Shown here in pieces: positions 1 to 14,511 of a DNA stretch of 64,000 nucleotides (positions are counted from its first letter, which is position 1; every line of letters starts with the position of its first letter). The DNA comes from Tenebrio molitor. Lineage: Eukaryota; Arthropoda; Insecta; Coleoptera; Tenebrionidae. The translations under genes and the position numbers were made by a program. Below the pieces are notes generated by a model. The model was not told the origin of the DNA, did no database searches, and saw only the letters and a program-made list of their open reading frames with translations. The stretch lies in the NCBI RefSeq assembly GCF_963966145.1, contig NC_091047.1, forward strand, positions 29,760,001 to 29,824,000, given 5' to 3'.

Positions 1-2286
1 CTCCACGTGGCCACGAATTAACCGCTCCAACTTAGACCATCCCTTCTCTTCTGTATCAATTTTTTTCAATTCATGGGTTGCCCTCTTTTGCGTCATTAAA
101 AACCAACACTTAGATAATACACTGTCTAACATAATGTTCTTCGGTACAAGAGTTTTCAATCTGAGCTCCTCGTTGTTACAGCAAGACTTATCCTCGCATG
201 ACTTCCCACCCTATCTCGTTTAGATTTTTTAGGCTTAACCTCTTTCCTTTTTGTTGCAATAAATCTTGTTAGCAGCTAATTTAGAGGAAAAGGCAGAGGT
301 TTCCGGATTCGCGCAGATAATTCTCTCCTTCAACGGGTCTCGTTTCCAGTTTAAAACGAAAAAATCGGTGCCGTGCGCACCTGGAAGCCCAACAAGCGCA
401 ACGCCCCCTAGCGCAACAGTTTCAACTACCATCTGTCACTGTCGCGTAATTCCATATTTATACACGGCGAATCGATAGAGGGAGATTAGAAGACAGGAAA
501 GCGCGCGGATCGAATAACAAACAGAATAATTCCAGTCTAGGGCGATTTAATCGGCTAAAATAGCAAACGAACGAACTTAGAACCGCTTTCACAACAACAC
601 TGACCGAACAAAGGGGTAAATGTTTCAACCCCGGCCATTGTTGACTCACAATTCAGATTTGAAAGCTGACACGAAAAATACGACACGGGGTATAAATCAC
701 GGAGCCACCCCCGGGTCGGTCGGGAAAAAACTTTTGTGGCGCGGGGCTAACTTCGGGGACGGTCATTTTTGTTGCAGGACCCGGTCTGGAAGTGATGCGT
801 GCGTGTTGCTATAAACAACAGAATATGAGGGTTAATAGTTGGGGGCTAATGGGAATGTAATGGGGGAGGAGAGATGTGACATTGTGTCTAAGTGTGCCGG
901 AAACTTTACGATGACCTCTGGTCTTTTATAATTCAAAAACAGGAAAAGCTTTACACAATGGCTTTCCTGAACGTGAGCTGGAATATTCGCAATAAGTGCA
1001 GCGAGTCAGAGCAGGGTGGGAACAGGTTAGATGCACTTTGCGCCACGTTTATTATGAAATTGCAACGGTTGAGGAATTGTTACACATCTGCAATATCGCA
1101 GATACATAATTGTTAAAGGTAAATACCTTCTTGGAGATTCGGAGTCAAAGCAAATATCTTACAGAAGCAGTTCATGTAGTAGATTTTCTTGGAAACTCGA
1201 TGGCTCATGCATGAAGAATATCCCATTTTTATGTATTAGAATATTCGTTATTAACTTTTAGAGTTGCAATAAAAATGTCCCTATAAAAATTTGATTTATA
1301 CTCGTATTTAACATTTAGTATTTATTTTCCTTTCTGATGCATATAGGTACTAGAAGTGAAAAAGTTGGCATTAGCAAAATATTAATAAAATAAATACTGG
1401 AACATTTCAACCCTTGGGCCACGTGACAACATATTTTGAGATCCCACGTTATTAATACTGTATTTCAGGTCAGCACTTTTGGAAGAATTATTAAATAAAA
1501 CAAACACTTCAGCCTTTGTAAAGAGTTTGCTGCAAACAAAAAATAACAGAAAAAAAATACATACATACAACGAGATTCTGTTGTCGATTTAAACTTTATT
1601 ATTCAATACATACACATTCCAAAGTAATTGCTATCTCATGTTGCTGATTTATCCTAAATATATCGTGTGATTAAGAAAATTTGTATTCGAGTTAGCCTTG
1701 AGATGAAATCGTATGTCTTCTCCGACTATATCGCTTAATTGCGGCATCTAAAGTTACGTAATTTGAAGACTTTTATAGAATTAATTTAGTAACAATTTGA
1801 TACATTGAATGTATGAATATACGTAGAAACTGCAGCCTTTAGAATTGAAATTTGATTGACCCCTTGTTGTTCAGTAAATTTACATTTTTTGCATTCCCAT
1901 ATACCAAACATATATTTTTTTTTAATTTAAAGTACAGTCACGAGCATTAAATCTTGGTCGTCAAGGTCATTTTGAAATTTCCCGCTACTGTCACAAATTA
2001 AAAATTTTGCCTGCTTAATTAGGGCCAATGTCAATAAAACGTCAATAAAAAAAATGTCAAATTTTATTCTAAACATTCAAAATGATGGTCCCAATATGGT
2101 ATTTTAACAAAGTAAAAATTATTTCGCTGATAGAGACGGATGTGTCAGAAGCTAGGGTGGCAACCCAGTTGGATTTTCCAAAAAGCTGACAAGATCTTGA
2201 TAAGACAAGACAAATAGAATTTATTAGAGGTTATGCCCGTTTCACACGAGAGTACTTTCCGTTGTGAAAATTATACTCCATACACT
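1..2286. other. No gene recognised
   Basis: Presumed intron of the receptor gene upstream of the Ig2 start exon. Moderately GC around 300-1000, then AT-rich. Several short ORFs are not family-like. No Ig1 exon was found. Confidence 0.5.
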
Positions 2287-2613
2287 GATAGATTGCACGT
2301 TTTTTCACAGACACCGAGACGCGAGGAAAAGTAGAACCGCGCTGAAAATTATGTATAACATTTGTTATATCATTCATACTCGAAGAATCAATAATTTCAA
2401 CAACAATTTATAACAATTGAAAACACTTGTATTGAAACTTCATTCAGATTCACAGCTGTAATTCTGTAAACAACATCATAGGCGTAGGATTACTATTGGC
2501 GGAAAATTTGCAAGCCTACAATGGGCTACAACGTGAAACAATTGAGATGAGGAGTTTAGTATTTTTCACTGCGTTATGTTTTGGAACTAGAATTTAAAAA
2601 CGTGCAATCTATC
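2287..2613. repeat. Inverted-repeat (fold-back) element, degenerate
   Basis: GATAGATTGCACGTTTTT (2287-2304) recurs inverted at 2596-2613. The interior is AT-rich and non-coding. The limits are those of the inverted arms; no target-site duplication was seen. Confidence 0.6.
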
Positions 2614-2811
2614 GGCGTACCGACTATACCATATTTTTAACTATAAAACCTAAATTAAAAATTACCATCTCTTCTATTATTTTTATTTTCTCAATTTATT
2701 TGCAAATTATCCGAGTAATGCAATCACCTACAGTTCCAAGGCTGACACGATGTTATCAGTTATCTACCTCCATAAATAAATCCAGTTAATTGTATGTTAT
2801 TATAAATAATA

Positions 2812-3015
2812 CAGGATTATTATAAATGATTGTCCCATCGCAGTTGGTGTTGGTGACGTAGTTGAATGTGCCGCAAGCCTCATAACATGAGTGAGACTAG
2901 TATCGCCGATAGGTGGAGATACTGGCTAGTGGAAATCTGTTTACATACTAGATTGTCTAACGTTGCGTGGTTTTCAACACCAACTGCCATGAAACAATAA
3001 TTTATAATAACCCTG
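2812..3015 (+). mobile_element. MITE family A, copy 1 (Tc1/mariner-type, TA TSD)
   Basis: Ends CAGGATTATTATAAATGATT and its inverted counterpart ...AATTTATAATAACCCTG, flanked by TA (2810-2811, 3016-3017). It contains the family core CCCATCGCAGTTGG, GTGCCGCAAGCCTCATAACA and GAGTGAGACTAGTATCGCC. It is 204 bp and non-coding. Three relatives lie at 31633, 33901 and 63399. Confidence 0.9.
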
Positions 3016-3017
3016 TA

Positions 3018-4040
3018 CCTATCTGCATTATGTCAAGATATGTCTAAGTTATATTAAACCTATTAAACCACACCTATTGAAGAACGTCGAAAAATGTAAC
3101 AATTTTCTAGTACATTGCAGAAAGTTTGGTTCGTGTTATTGAGAGTGTGATACAATGCACTGTTCATCTTTATTAGTGTAGTACTCCATAATCCACGGTT
3201 GGCAAGCAAAGTTTTTGTAATGAAATAGCATTGCCATTGCAAATTTTTAACTATTTAGGGACTTCAAATATTTTCTCTAAAAACTATTCATTTTACGAAG
3301 AAGATCTGTATGGAAATAATTCCAAAAAATGAGTGTAGTTTATTTAAGAGATGAAGCAACCGTAAACAGCTACTCGTACATTACTAATCAATTAATTAAC
3401 TTTAACTTATCACTTTTCAGTTCTTTCACCTTTAGCATAGCTTCTAAAACGTTTGGAAGAATCGATATTGGCGACATACATTTTAAGATTGTTTATTTAT
3501 TTTCTACGTTACATGGATGTAAACATCATATTCAGTTTTGCCTTTTGTATATTTTTTTTTAACATGACGAGAATAATTTAATTTGATCACTTCATAATGA
3601 CGAGATAAAATGTGAACAGTGTTTATTTTTATTTTCTTACATTACGAGTACACGACTATAAACATGCTATATTACATGTTACAATATAAATCATCGGCAA
3701 TTAGCCCTATACAAATGTTATGTTGTTCCATTGTTAAAGTCCAATATGTAGTTCCTAAATACATTCATTCCACGTAGAAATAATGTTTGAGCTATTTGTT
3801 ATGACATATCGTGTAGTGTAACTAGTGTCACACAAATATTTCACTGTCATTTCCAATTTTTATCATAACAATTTTGTTACAGTTAGATGATATTGTATTA
3901 TTAATGTTCCATTGCAAGGTAATCGATTCCACGTATTGTTAACACGAAAATTTCATGCAGCTTTGTCAAATTAACTGATTAATTTTATAATTCAACCTGC
4001 AGAAATACCTATCGAATTCTTTTGTAAACGTTGATTGTTA
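3018..4040. other. No gene recognised
   Basis: AT-rich presumed intron. The 77-codon ORF at 3329 has low-complexity hydrophobic content and no family resemblance. Confidence 0.5.
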
Positions 4041-4042
4041 TA

Positions 4043-4910
4043 CAGGGTTATTATAAATGTTTCTAACATCTAACATCTAGTTGGCGTAGCAGCGTACAGT
4101 TAATTTCAAAATTATAGAGTACACCTCAAAAATCAAGAAGTCGATTTATTAAATTTTTTCCCCATGTAAAGATTCCTTTTTGAAATTTGAACTGTATTTT
4201 TTATATAGGTTAGGTAAGTTTGGCAACATAAAATGTCACTGATATTTTAGAGCACCATAATATTGTCTGGTTTATCCTCTGTACGGTGCTCTTCGCGATG
4301 TTACAATACTACCCTCGGATCGACCACCCTTTTTCTAATTTGAAAAGAATGAACATTTTCGCGTTTTCGGTTAGATTAGGCATTTTGTTTGTCAAAATTG
4401 ACATTGATTATTGACAAAAAGTGCAAGTGCATTTTACACTGTAGAAAATTAGGTGTAGGTACTATGGCGGACAAAAAATTTTGGCCGTCATTGTCTGTCA
4501 ATTAAAAAAAAAAAAAATTGTAATCCGTACTTTATTGTCATCATGATTACCGTCTTGATTATGAACGTTATTTTTTGGGTGGTAAATTTCAAAACTCAAA
4601 ATTATTTTGTCATTTCTACCACACAGAACGTTTACCTCAGGTTATCTATGTACGATTGCCCTAATTTTGTTCATTCATATCGGATTATTGGAATATTTGA
4701 GCTTCAAACAGTTTAAATTGATTGTCAAAATGACAAGAATCGGAAGTGGGGTTACGGTTCCTAAAGGTTTATTTACACCTATACTTGAATGTCAAGAAAG
4801 TGACGGCCAAAATTTTTTGGCCGCCATAATACTCTATAATTTTGAAATTAACTGTACCTAAGTAAAACGCACAGCTACCTATGATGTTAGAAACATTTAT
4901 AATAACCCTG
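4043..4910. mobile_element. Non-autonomous TA-flanked transposon with long inverted ends
   Basis: The ends CAGGGTTATTATAAATGTTT and its inverse are flanked by TA (4041-4042, 4911-4912). The inverted similarity extends about 90 bp inward with gaps, including GTACAGTTAATTTCAAAATT (left) and its complement near 4835-4858. A further inner inverted pair surrounds GGCCGTCA/TGACGGCC. It is 868 bp with no credible ORF. It is a probable Tc1/mariner-like deletion derivative. Confidence 0.82.
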
Positions 4911-4912
4911 TA

Positions 4913-5675
4913 ACCTGTACATATGTTACACTACGTGTTATGGTATAAATCATTTACACTGGCATTATATATCGGCCGTATTTTCTGTTTGTCGGACTCG
5001 ACTTAAAGCAAGACCTTTCTCGTAAAAATAAACTTCACCTCAACCGAATTGACAGCCAGAATCTGCAGTTCTCGGAAATAAAATAAAATCCAAAGCGCAT
5101 TATAGATTGTAGTTGAAGGGGAAATTAATGTGTTCCGTTTTAAAGTGCTGTGCACACCAACTTTCCAATTTCCTCCCCGTGTAGTTATTGTGAGGGAAAT
5201 GATTTCAATTTTGTTTGTTCGGAAGCAATTCGCCAGCATAACCGGATTAAATCCCAATTAAATCTGCAACTTCTCGAAAAAAAATCTCCAGATTGTAATC
5301 AACCAGCAGATATAGATGTTAGCAGGCTCATTAATAGGTTTGACGAAAATTACGGCTCGATATCGCGTTTCGACATGCTAGTGCAATAATCAAGGCAGTT
5401 TTCACTCAATGTAGGTACCTACGTGATCACGCATTTTGTAAAAATGGTTTACCCTCATTATGTCAAGGGAGGAACACGCCATTCGGTCATAACTCTCAAT
5501 TATTCGCTGAGAAGGGGGATCGATGGGTTTATTCAAATGTGCACCGGGGACTAAATTACCTCAAACGGAGGAATAATCACCACTGTACATCTTCCCAGCT
5601 CGATAAAATAAGAGTGGTTGCTCTCGTTATCCGCAGACAATGCCGTTTAATTAGTTTTAAATTATCGCGTTTCAG
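4913..5675. other. Intron end before the Ig2 start exon
   Basis: Nothing gene-like apart from the acceptor at 5674-5675. ORFs at 5150 and 5539 do not match the receptor frame. Confidence 0.5.
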
Positions 5676-5786
5676 TTCCTCCGCAGAAGATTGTCATCAC
5701 GAACGAGTCGGGGGCAGAGCTGACGTCGGTCGTGGGGCCCTTCTCGGAAGGGGCATCTTTCACCTTGCGCTGCGACGTCTTCGGGG
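5676..5786 (+). CDS. Sidestep-like receptor exon: start of Ig2
   Basis: The exon begins after the acceptor TTTCAG and ends at the donor GTAAGT (5787). It starts in phase 1, so its first two bases finish a codon from an exon upstream of the window. It reads ...PPQKIVITNESGAELTSVV, then GPFSEGASFTLRCDVFG, giving the first strands and first conserved Cys of the second Ig domain. The PPQKI-type linker is the usual join between Ig1 and Ig2 in Sidestep proteins. A second AG (CCGCAG) lies 11 bases downstream; using it would shift the frame, so 5676 is preferred. The exon is clearly GC-richer than its surroundings. It ends with one base of a codon, completed by CT at 21851. Confidence 0.85.
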
Positions 5787-6184
5787 GTAAGTTAAAAAAT
5801 ATATGTATTTTATCATCCACGCTTTTTTCATTGCTATATTTAAAGTAACTTGCCATCAAGAATGAAACAAAATGTTTCATGACGAGTATTGCCGTTTGAC
5901 TCCAGCTGTAAAACTATAAAAATCAAATTATATAGCAAATAACACAAGGGTCATTTTTCTGTAAACTACATTCTAATGGAATAGACAGGTGGGAAACATA
6001 AAACCGCTAGTTTCCAGATGCTCGACTGTTGTGATCCACAACGATCGGCGCTAGCAAAGTTCAAGTTTAGCTCTAGTATAGTAGCTTACAAAAATGCAAA
6101 GATATCGTTTGGTGATTTGGTAAATATCACAATTCGAGCAGTCAGAGTCACATAAAATCACTATAGCCGTATTACGTCTAACTA

Positions 6185-6861
6185 CAGGGTATTCAGGAGT
6201 AATAATGGGCCTAACAACGTCCCGGCGCAACCAAATAAACATATTTCTCAAACGAGTAGATACCAGTTATTGATCTTTTTATTTTTTAATGAATCCAAGA
6301 CTGCTTTTTATTAAGACAATTTTCAGTTGTCGTTACATGACATCTACCATTTATTTGTGTTTAAAAATAGCATAATAGTTATTTATGTATTAAGGGCATA
6401 ATCGACAATTATGCCCGTGGTACATACAACGTTATATTCTATTTTATAATTTATAAAAGATTCAAACAAATATTTAGTATTCCTTAAAGGAAATCAACTA
6501 AAAGTTGTGTCCACGTAAATTTAGTTAGCTATTTTGATGTTGTTAGGGTTACTGTGTATATAATGTAATACAATAATGTTTGATACCATTGCTTGAATAA
6601 TTAAATCAACCGTTGCTTGGCAGATTTTTGACAGATCTGTGCCATAAAGGCCAATTTATGCCTTCATTTGGGGACGTATAAAGACGATTATTGACTAAAA
6701 TAGAATAAAAAAAATTACATTAATTTAGAAGTCAAGTTAAAAAAAGCCCAGAGCCAACTATGTTTTAAATTGTTTTAAATAAATATAAATGATCCACGAA
6801 GTCGATCAACATGTATAACTGGTTGCGTTTCAATTTTTGTAAGGCCCATTATTATTCCCTG
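6185..6861. mobile_element. Degenerate TA-flanked MITE-like element
   Basis: The left end CAGGGTATTCAGGAGTAATA, continuing ATGGGCCTAAC, matches inverted GTAAGGCCCATTATTATTCC at the right end with a short gap. It is flanked by TA (6183-6184, 6862-6863). It is 677 bp with no ORF. An internal hairpin GGGCATAATCGACAATTATG, continuing CCC, lies near 6395. Confidence 0.65.
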
Positions 6862-6863
6862 TA

Positions 6864-9800
6864 TATGCAGTCGACATACGTTAGCTCTTTTATTGTTCAA
6901 TATATTCGAAGGAAAGACTTGAGGGTTTTCTTGACTGACACATCAGATTCAATTATGTGTTTTAAACAATAGCTATAAGTTATTTATTACCTAAATCTTA
7001 CCGACGTCAATGGTTTGTCTACAGCAGCTGTCCTGTTTTGTTGGCTGCATACTCAGAAGACAATGACAAAAATATTAATGTAAATGGTTCTATTTTGCTG
7101 AAATTTTTATAAATCTTTTATAAATAAAAACAAAATGTCTGGTGAGACATTTAAATTAGGCATTAGCACGGTAAGCAAATTTATGCATCCACTAGCTTAA
7201 GCACCTATTTGAACATTTTTATTCGATCTAGTGGAATACGGTGGTAATTCCGTTAGAATTTATCTCAACAACCATTTAAAATCGAACGAATGGCGACAAT
7301 TTTCTCACAATCGCGCTGTTGATAGTTTGCACTGCCAAAATCTAAGAGTGGCCGGAAAGAGTGTCTCCCTGGGGCCATCCGTCAATGCTGCCAACTCCAG
7401 AGACTAGTTTCTAAACTTTTCTATTTAGACTGTTTTAGAACGGGGATCCCTCGACGGGGAATTGGCGACGAATAAACGACGAAACCGTAATTCTCGAACG
7501 AGTTCACAATCCAGCACAAACAAATTGTTTAATAATAAACTTAAAAAACTTCAAAGAATTTAATTTTGCTGTAAATGCTTTTGATTTGGAATTCCTTAAG
7601 TGTATTTGCTTTAAAGAGCGAGCATCAGATGCTCTTTCGTTTACAAGCAATAAAACAGCAAGGTTTTAATCTACGGCCCTCGAATATGTAACATTATTGA
7701 AAATAAATTCTTTGGAGAAAATGGAAAACGGAGAAAATTCAGGGCTGAAAGTCGCCTGACGCTGGTCGGGTTTCTTTTTCATCCGCCTACGAAGAAAAAT
7801 GTTTGTACCTAAGAGAAATCGCGCCTGGAGACCTGTATTTAAGAGTCAACTCGCAATTATGCAAAATTATTTAAATTGGCTTTTTATTAGCACCGTCGGA
7901 GGAAATTCATAGCGAGCGCCGTAAAATCATACAATTATTACAAGGAGAGATGTGCCAGTCGTAAATAGAAGAATGTGAAGACATAAAAGACATTGATGGC
8001 GTTGATTTAATATCCGGCTTTAATGCCGAAGGTGTAAAGTCGTCCAGGAGCGATTCAGGACTCGAGATTTATGATTATGACAATCCAAAAGCTACTATCG
8101 TCCTTCAGATTTACACCCCCGACGCCATTACACGCCGATTCTACTTTACAACTTCTTAATTATTAATTATGGGGTGTAGCCCACCAATGGAATCTCCACT
8201 GCATTATAGTGAGGCGCTTCTAATACTGCACCAGGATTTACGGCGACCTCGACGCCGTTTTCCGAATATTCGTCTCAACTTTGTTCAATTAATTTCAGAA
8301 GCAGTAAGGATGAACGAGCTCTTGGAGGCTGACCCCGAAGGGAAAAAAGGTGATTAGTTGCCTGAGCCCATTTCGTGCAAGCGGCACACAGCACATTACC
8401 ATATCTTCTTCCTCATTTACTTCCTAGACAAGCAAATATCTGCTCAGCCTAAAATGGAAAGAAAATATTGTCCAGAATCCAGAGCTTGGGCAAGGATTTC
8501 TCACTGGATAATTAACAAAAGAAATTTTTAAATTTAAAGTATTGCCAACATCCTTAACTTCAACGGTTTATAATTTCGTGGATATTGTAAAATCAAACAA
8601 GATAAAAGATCTCTTTTAGTATTTTGGAGAACGCCTGAAGCTTTCATTTTATTGGAAGGAATCTTTAATATAACCAAACCGGATGTCAGCAATAATGAGA
8701 TTTAAATTGCATCTTAGTTATAAAATAATATTTTACAATATTAATGCAGTTTAAGTAACAATAGGAAGCCAATTTCGGGAATCTAGTACGGAAACATGTG
8801 TGGATTATTAAAGAATAAATTAGGCTGTGTTTAGCACCACACAAGAGGAGTTGTAAAAGGGAGCACTTAAATGGGAATAGGGGGAGATAGTAAAAGAAAA
8901 GCCCTGGGAAAACTAGGACCTAGGGAGAGAAATAAAATTCGTAATAAAAGTAAGAGTAAAGAACTAAGAATGACACAAAATTTTATTTCCTAGTGGAATA
9001 AGCGAAATGAAACCATCAAACGTATCAGTCTGGTCCAACTTACATAAATCATGCCACTATGGATTATTTTAAAACACCGCTTCCGTTATTACATCAGCTT
9101 AAATTTTTTGAAGTTTAATGGACAAGTTCCTTGAAAAATTCTCACTTAGCACCAACATTTTCTCGCAGCTTATTTAATATTAATATTCTTATTAAACTTT
9201 AATACTCCTGTTCTGCTCGTGGAGTCTAGTCGAGTCTGATAAGAAGCAAGCTGGAGCACTTGCGGCAAACAGCAATTTTAATTTCAGTAAAACACACTCG
9301 CCGGACGACTGATCACAATAACGGGTGAGCTTGTGTGATGTTTTTGTAAAGTGGAGAGTGTTGAGTGTAGAATTTTGGTGTGCCGCTACGGTGGGAAGAG
9401 GGTCGACAAGTAGAAATGTTGTACCCTTGTTGACTACACAATTCGAACAATTGCTATTGTTGGCTTTATAGTTTCGATGAATATCGAAAAATAGATAGTC
9501 GGCTTACCTCTAGACACTCATAAAATCCATGCAATTTTCCTTTAATAGTTGGTTCAGTGAGCGTGTTTACGATTAGACGGGGCGACACTGGCTTTATTAC
9601 CACTGCTGCAGTGGTTTACAAATTAAAAATTATTACTTTGTAGGCTTATGCAAAAGTTTTATCTCAATATTTAACCGAATAAAGAAGTCGTAATTACGTT
9701 TTAATGAAACTTTTGTAAAGACAATGGCATTTTTTAAAATAAATTGTTACATTTTAGGATTTATACTTTAAAATAATATTTGCATTTGCATGATTTAGTC

Positions 9801-10149
9801 GAGTCATTAAAATAACTCGGTCGTTTATATTTAAATTTAATTTTTGATTTACCAACATTTATGTATTACTTGTTTATCGGGTTAATATTGCCAATAATTA
9901 CCACCAAAAAGCAAAATATTCTGTTTATCAGTAAGTAATTAAACAACACACATTTTAATAGATCAAGTGCATATACATATGTATAGATGAAATTTATTAG
10001 CCACAAACCATTTTTGTTCTTGTCATTTTATGGCATAATTAGTGCGATTCTGTTTCAAAATTTAGCAATATTGTTATTGTACAACATTGATTTTGCATAG
10101 ATCAAACCAATCAACAGCTTCATATCATAGCAACTACAACCTTGATATA
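6864..10149. other. Intron, nothing recognised
   Basis: AT-rich with somewhat GC-richer patches near 7340-7500 and 8040-8350. No TIR-bounded element or credible ORF was found. GC patches could be regulatory but this is not shown. Confidence 0.5.
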
Positions 10150-10603
10150 CAGGCTGTCTCAAAATTCGCGAATTCCGCATTCAGTAGTCCAAATATGGAA
10201 ATAAAAAAAACTCGGGACTCTCCCCACAAAGATACATTGGTTTGAAGGTGCACTCTTTGAATTGCGTTTTCTTCAAATACAGGCTGAAAAGTTCAGTGTT
10301 TATTGTTATTTATGGTGTAGATGATTGTGGAAAATAATAACGTAAAACAATTTTTTGAAGAATAGCTTTACTTTGGAGTAAAAATTTTTTAAATTTTTGT
10401 AATTTTTCTTAAAAATGGAACGGCAACGTAGCTAGAAGAGTATTTTGTCACTGTGGATATGAAGGCTGTTATGTACTGAACAAAATTAAAGTGCTTATAT
10501 TTTCTTCAGGAAGAGCGATTTTTTTCTAAGTATTTTTTGAGCTCCACTGGGTCCTTCTCTCCCACGTTCTGAATTCGGAATTCACGAATTTTGAGACACC
10601 CTG
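10150..10603. mobile_element. MITE with about 33-bp terminal inverted repeats, TA TSD
   Basis: The left end begins CAGGCTGTCTCAAAATTCGC, then GAATTCCG; the right end gives the inverse CAGGGTGTCTCAAAATTCGT, then GAATTCCG. Flanked by TA (10148-10149, 10604-10605). It is 454 bp and non-coding. CAGGGTGTCTC ends are typical of insect Tc1/mariner-derived MITEs. Confidence 0.88.
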
Positions 10604-13600
10604 TATAGCAATATTGGTAAATTTTAAAACAGAATCGCACCATGTGTGTGATGTTTCGCTAATCAATTACACTTTGAACAACTTTTTTATTTATAAAAGT
10701 TACAGCGTTTAGTTTCAGTACTTATTTCAATGGATGGAGTCACTATGTAATTTTTTTTGTTATTCATTTATTGTTTTATTACTTTTCATTATTTATTTAT
10801 TAGTTTTCTTCTCTATTTGACATTATTATGTATAATTACGAGTACATTGAGATGCGCACTGTTCTGAATAATCTAGTATTCTACCATGAGTTTATTTTAC
10901 TGAACATAGGTGTAAGTTTGGTTGCCTATTTCAAATGAATTGACTTGTCCATTTTAGAACTGAACATAGCCATTTTACATTGTTCAGCGAAATAAAAAAC
11001 GCAGTGTATACTCCTTGATATATTTTCGTTTAAATTCTTCTACATTCTTCAGCAACATTTTTATTTTTTTTTTACATTCGTTATATGCATAAATTGTAGA
11101 ATGTTTCTTTTTTTTGACAAATGATCGATACCGAATGTACTTTCAAGTTAGAAATATTTTGCGAAATTTAAACCGATCACGTTGTGGTTGCTTTTTACAG
11201 ATTAATGTAAACCTTCCGGCGGCACCCATCGGCGGCAAACAATTGAAATTGCTAAGTCGATATTTATAAACAAACAAAGAAGAGTGTCGGTGTTATATTT
11301 TAAAAATCACAAAGGTTCACCAATTCCAAATGAAATAAACATGATTTTAATCCTTTCGGATTGTTTTGGCAAAACACGAGCGCTTTCGAACGGACACAAT
11401 CCCCAAATCAAAAACACCAAACCTCCAAACAAATTAAAATGAAAAGTCATCCGCGTCACCAATCAATATTCACGACGTCTGAAAGACAATCTCCGAGCAA
11501 AAATGGAATTTCCTCATAAATACGAATTTGTAAGCGGGTCTTTGTATCCGAAACATATATCTTTGATTTGTTCGGAGCGTGTGAGCCGGTGTTGCTTCCG
11601 TTCCGCCGATTCCTCACGTACCAATTGCGAGATAAAAGGAACATACACAAGTTACAAAAGAATTTAAATTGCACAATTTTCCTGGCCATTTATATCGCAG
11701 CTGCTAAAAGTCTTTAAGAAAGAACATTATCCGGAATATGTGAGCGTAATTTTTCATTTCGTAATTTTGTAGGTGCCCGACCGACGTCTCTCCCGGATAA
11801 ACTTTAAATTATTCCTCTCGCTTTTAAGGGAAATTAGTATTTCACTACATAAACGCCATTATAGTGCATGCTAACGGAATTAGCTCCGAGTTATAAATTC
11901 GCCTGATAAGTTTACATAATTTACCGCTGCATTAGCTATTTAAATCTTACACAATGTAATGAGATCAGGCGGGAACGCTCAAACACCACTCCAAAAAGGC
12001 ACTACGGGGGACTGCTGGCAGGAGAAAATGTGCCAATGTACATACCCACCGACTGCTCTACAAACATGGTTCTAACTAACTTATTATTATTCTTATTAAT
12101 GCATCATTACCCATTACACATTTTACAATTTTTTTTTTAAATATCCACTTCTTACCCTTTCCGCCCTTCACATTACTTACTTTGCCACATCGATGCTATT
12201 CTCCTTTTTCTCTTATTCGCAATTATCGACATTTTCCAAATTAGAAACTTCTATTTTATCCTTATATTCCATCCGCCTAGATCAGCCACTTCTATTGGTC
12301 CACTCTAGTCCTTCTCTAATTAATTCCGTCTTCGTTGTCTAATTCAGATGTAATTCCGACCGCTCCCATTGACCGCAGCAGTATTTTTTCGCCGCCCCTA
12401 TCAGCCGCCATTTATTTTTAATAAACTTTACGTTTTATTCGAGCCCGGTCGACATTCCGACCAATTTTTTTTGTAAAGTATGTGGGCCGGGCGACTCGCA
12501 ACGGAAATAGGTAAGCGAGCATGCATAACATTTTGTTTGATGTCGGTAATACATACACATTTGTTTGAATCTTGTTTATGTCGTCTTGTCTTCAAAAGAC
12601 GAGTTTTACCATATTACCGAGCCGTCTCCCGTCTCCTTACCTAAGCCGAGTTGAGGAGGAACAGACGTCGAAGGCAATGGATAGATAATGAAACTGAAAT
12701 GCCTTTTGCGTTAGATTCCACGGTGAGCGGGTGGACGGGATGCCGTAATCTTTAGGGTTTGATATATTAAGAGCGCTGCGTTATCGGAGAAACTGTTTTC
12801 AAGCTAATTTATTACCATACAGCTAAATCATTCGAGGATTGTTAATTTATAAAGCGGGGTTGCGGTCAACGCTTGCGCAAAATCCACAAAAACCAATAAA
12901 ATAAACCGTCTGTGCGAGATTTTTAATGTAGGAATCTTCAATACCGGCCGTATTCCTGGTTGTCTATCTCGAAGGAGGATGAATGTAGATGAAGTAAGTG
13001 CGAAATAATTCGAGTTGTATCGGAAACAGATCGACGCTTCAAATCAAAAAGAAATTAAGAGAAACACGAAAAAATGTGCCAAAGAAAGGAAAAAACTGGA
13101 TTAGAATAATCGCGAACAGGCGTACAAATTGTTTTTTCGTATCAATACGTTTTTTTGCCAGGGGAATTATTTATACATTTTTGATAAAATAATTGGATGA
13201 GAAATATAAAATTTGTTGAATTACGAAAATAATTGTATTAAAAAATAATTAAGAGTAAATGTTCAAAGAGAATGGAAATTTTAAAATTCAAATGTATTAT
13301 CCACTGGAAATACAATTCAATTGTGTTAGCATGTAAGAATTCAAGTATATAAGAAAGAAAACAAAGAAACAAGATCTAGGAGATATTTGTTTTCCTTTTA
13401 TAAGCGACTACAAATTAAGAACATAAGTTGTCTAAAAAAATGTTTTCGATGATAGTTGAGTTGAGAGAAAGAGAGAGAGAAGTTTCAATGGGAAAGTTAA
13501 ATCGGTGTTGGTGAAGTGTTATTTTGGATGAGCTCCTAGGTAAAATTGCATTCATAAGGAAAACAATCACAGAAGTAGCCAAACTACTGAAACTAAAGTT

Positions 13601-14511
13601 AATCCAAAGAATTATAAAAGCAACTGAAATTGTTATTTATGCACCAAGCGACGTAAATGTATGTCTTTATCGAGAACGATACTTTGTATACCCAGCCCCA
13701 GGACAGTGATTACAATCTTTTTACAACCAGTTCTCGAAGTAAATACAGTTCTGATATTCCTTGACAGTTAATACAATTAAAAATTTGTAACATTTACATA
13801 GAATGTTCAGTGAGTTAGGATTTTTCTTTCGTTTTACTTACACCGCACATACGTCCTTTTTGTAACTTTTTGCCTGTTGTCCATGACAAGGTGCATGCAT
13901 GGTAAATGGTCGTTGGGGACCTCAAATCGGGGTAAAAATGTACTAGTTGAGAAGCTGGTAGCAGAAAAATGAAATAGAAAGGTACTAATAAGGAAAGATT
14001 ATAATAACTTTCTTAAGCAAATCCTAAAGTATTTTGTTTTTAACATCAAGTTTAAGAATCTCCTTAGTACAAAGAAAAACACAAAAAAGCTGCAAAAATC
14101 GGAATTAGAAAGAACTTTTATCTTGAAGAAGTTGAAAATCGCGTCTTTGTGTACCTCTATAGAAACGGTTGAAGTGGCTTTTTTTGTAACCGCACTTGAA
14201 ACACTTCAATCCTAGGAGTTGAAATGTCCATAGGCGGCTCGGCCGAGGCAAACGTAAGGTCATTTGAAGCACTTCTTACGATTCATTTAACAATAATTAC
14301 ACGAAATATTTAATAATTAAATTATCTCTATTAAAAAAAAGCCTCTAAAAAACGCAATAACGAAATTATTACCCAATATTTAATCGAAGCTACTGTGGTG
14401 TAACACGAGTCGCCCGTGTGCATGGATGACAGATGTCAGATGACAAAATCACAAATAGCAAAATGGCCGTTCAACGTTAAAAAGTAAACTTTAGACTTTA
14501 GTAGACTTTAC

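Noticed and set aside
1..5675. Search for the Ig1 exon(s)
   Set aside because: No DxGxYxC-type or V-set-like coding segment with a phase 1 donor was visible.
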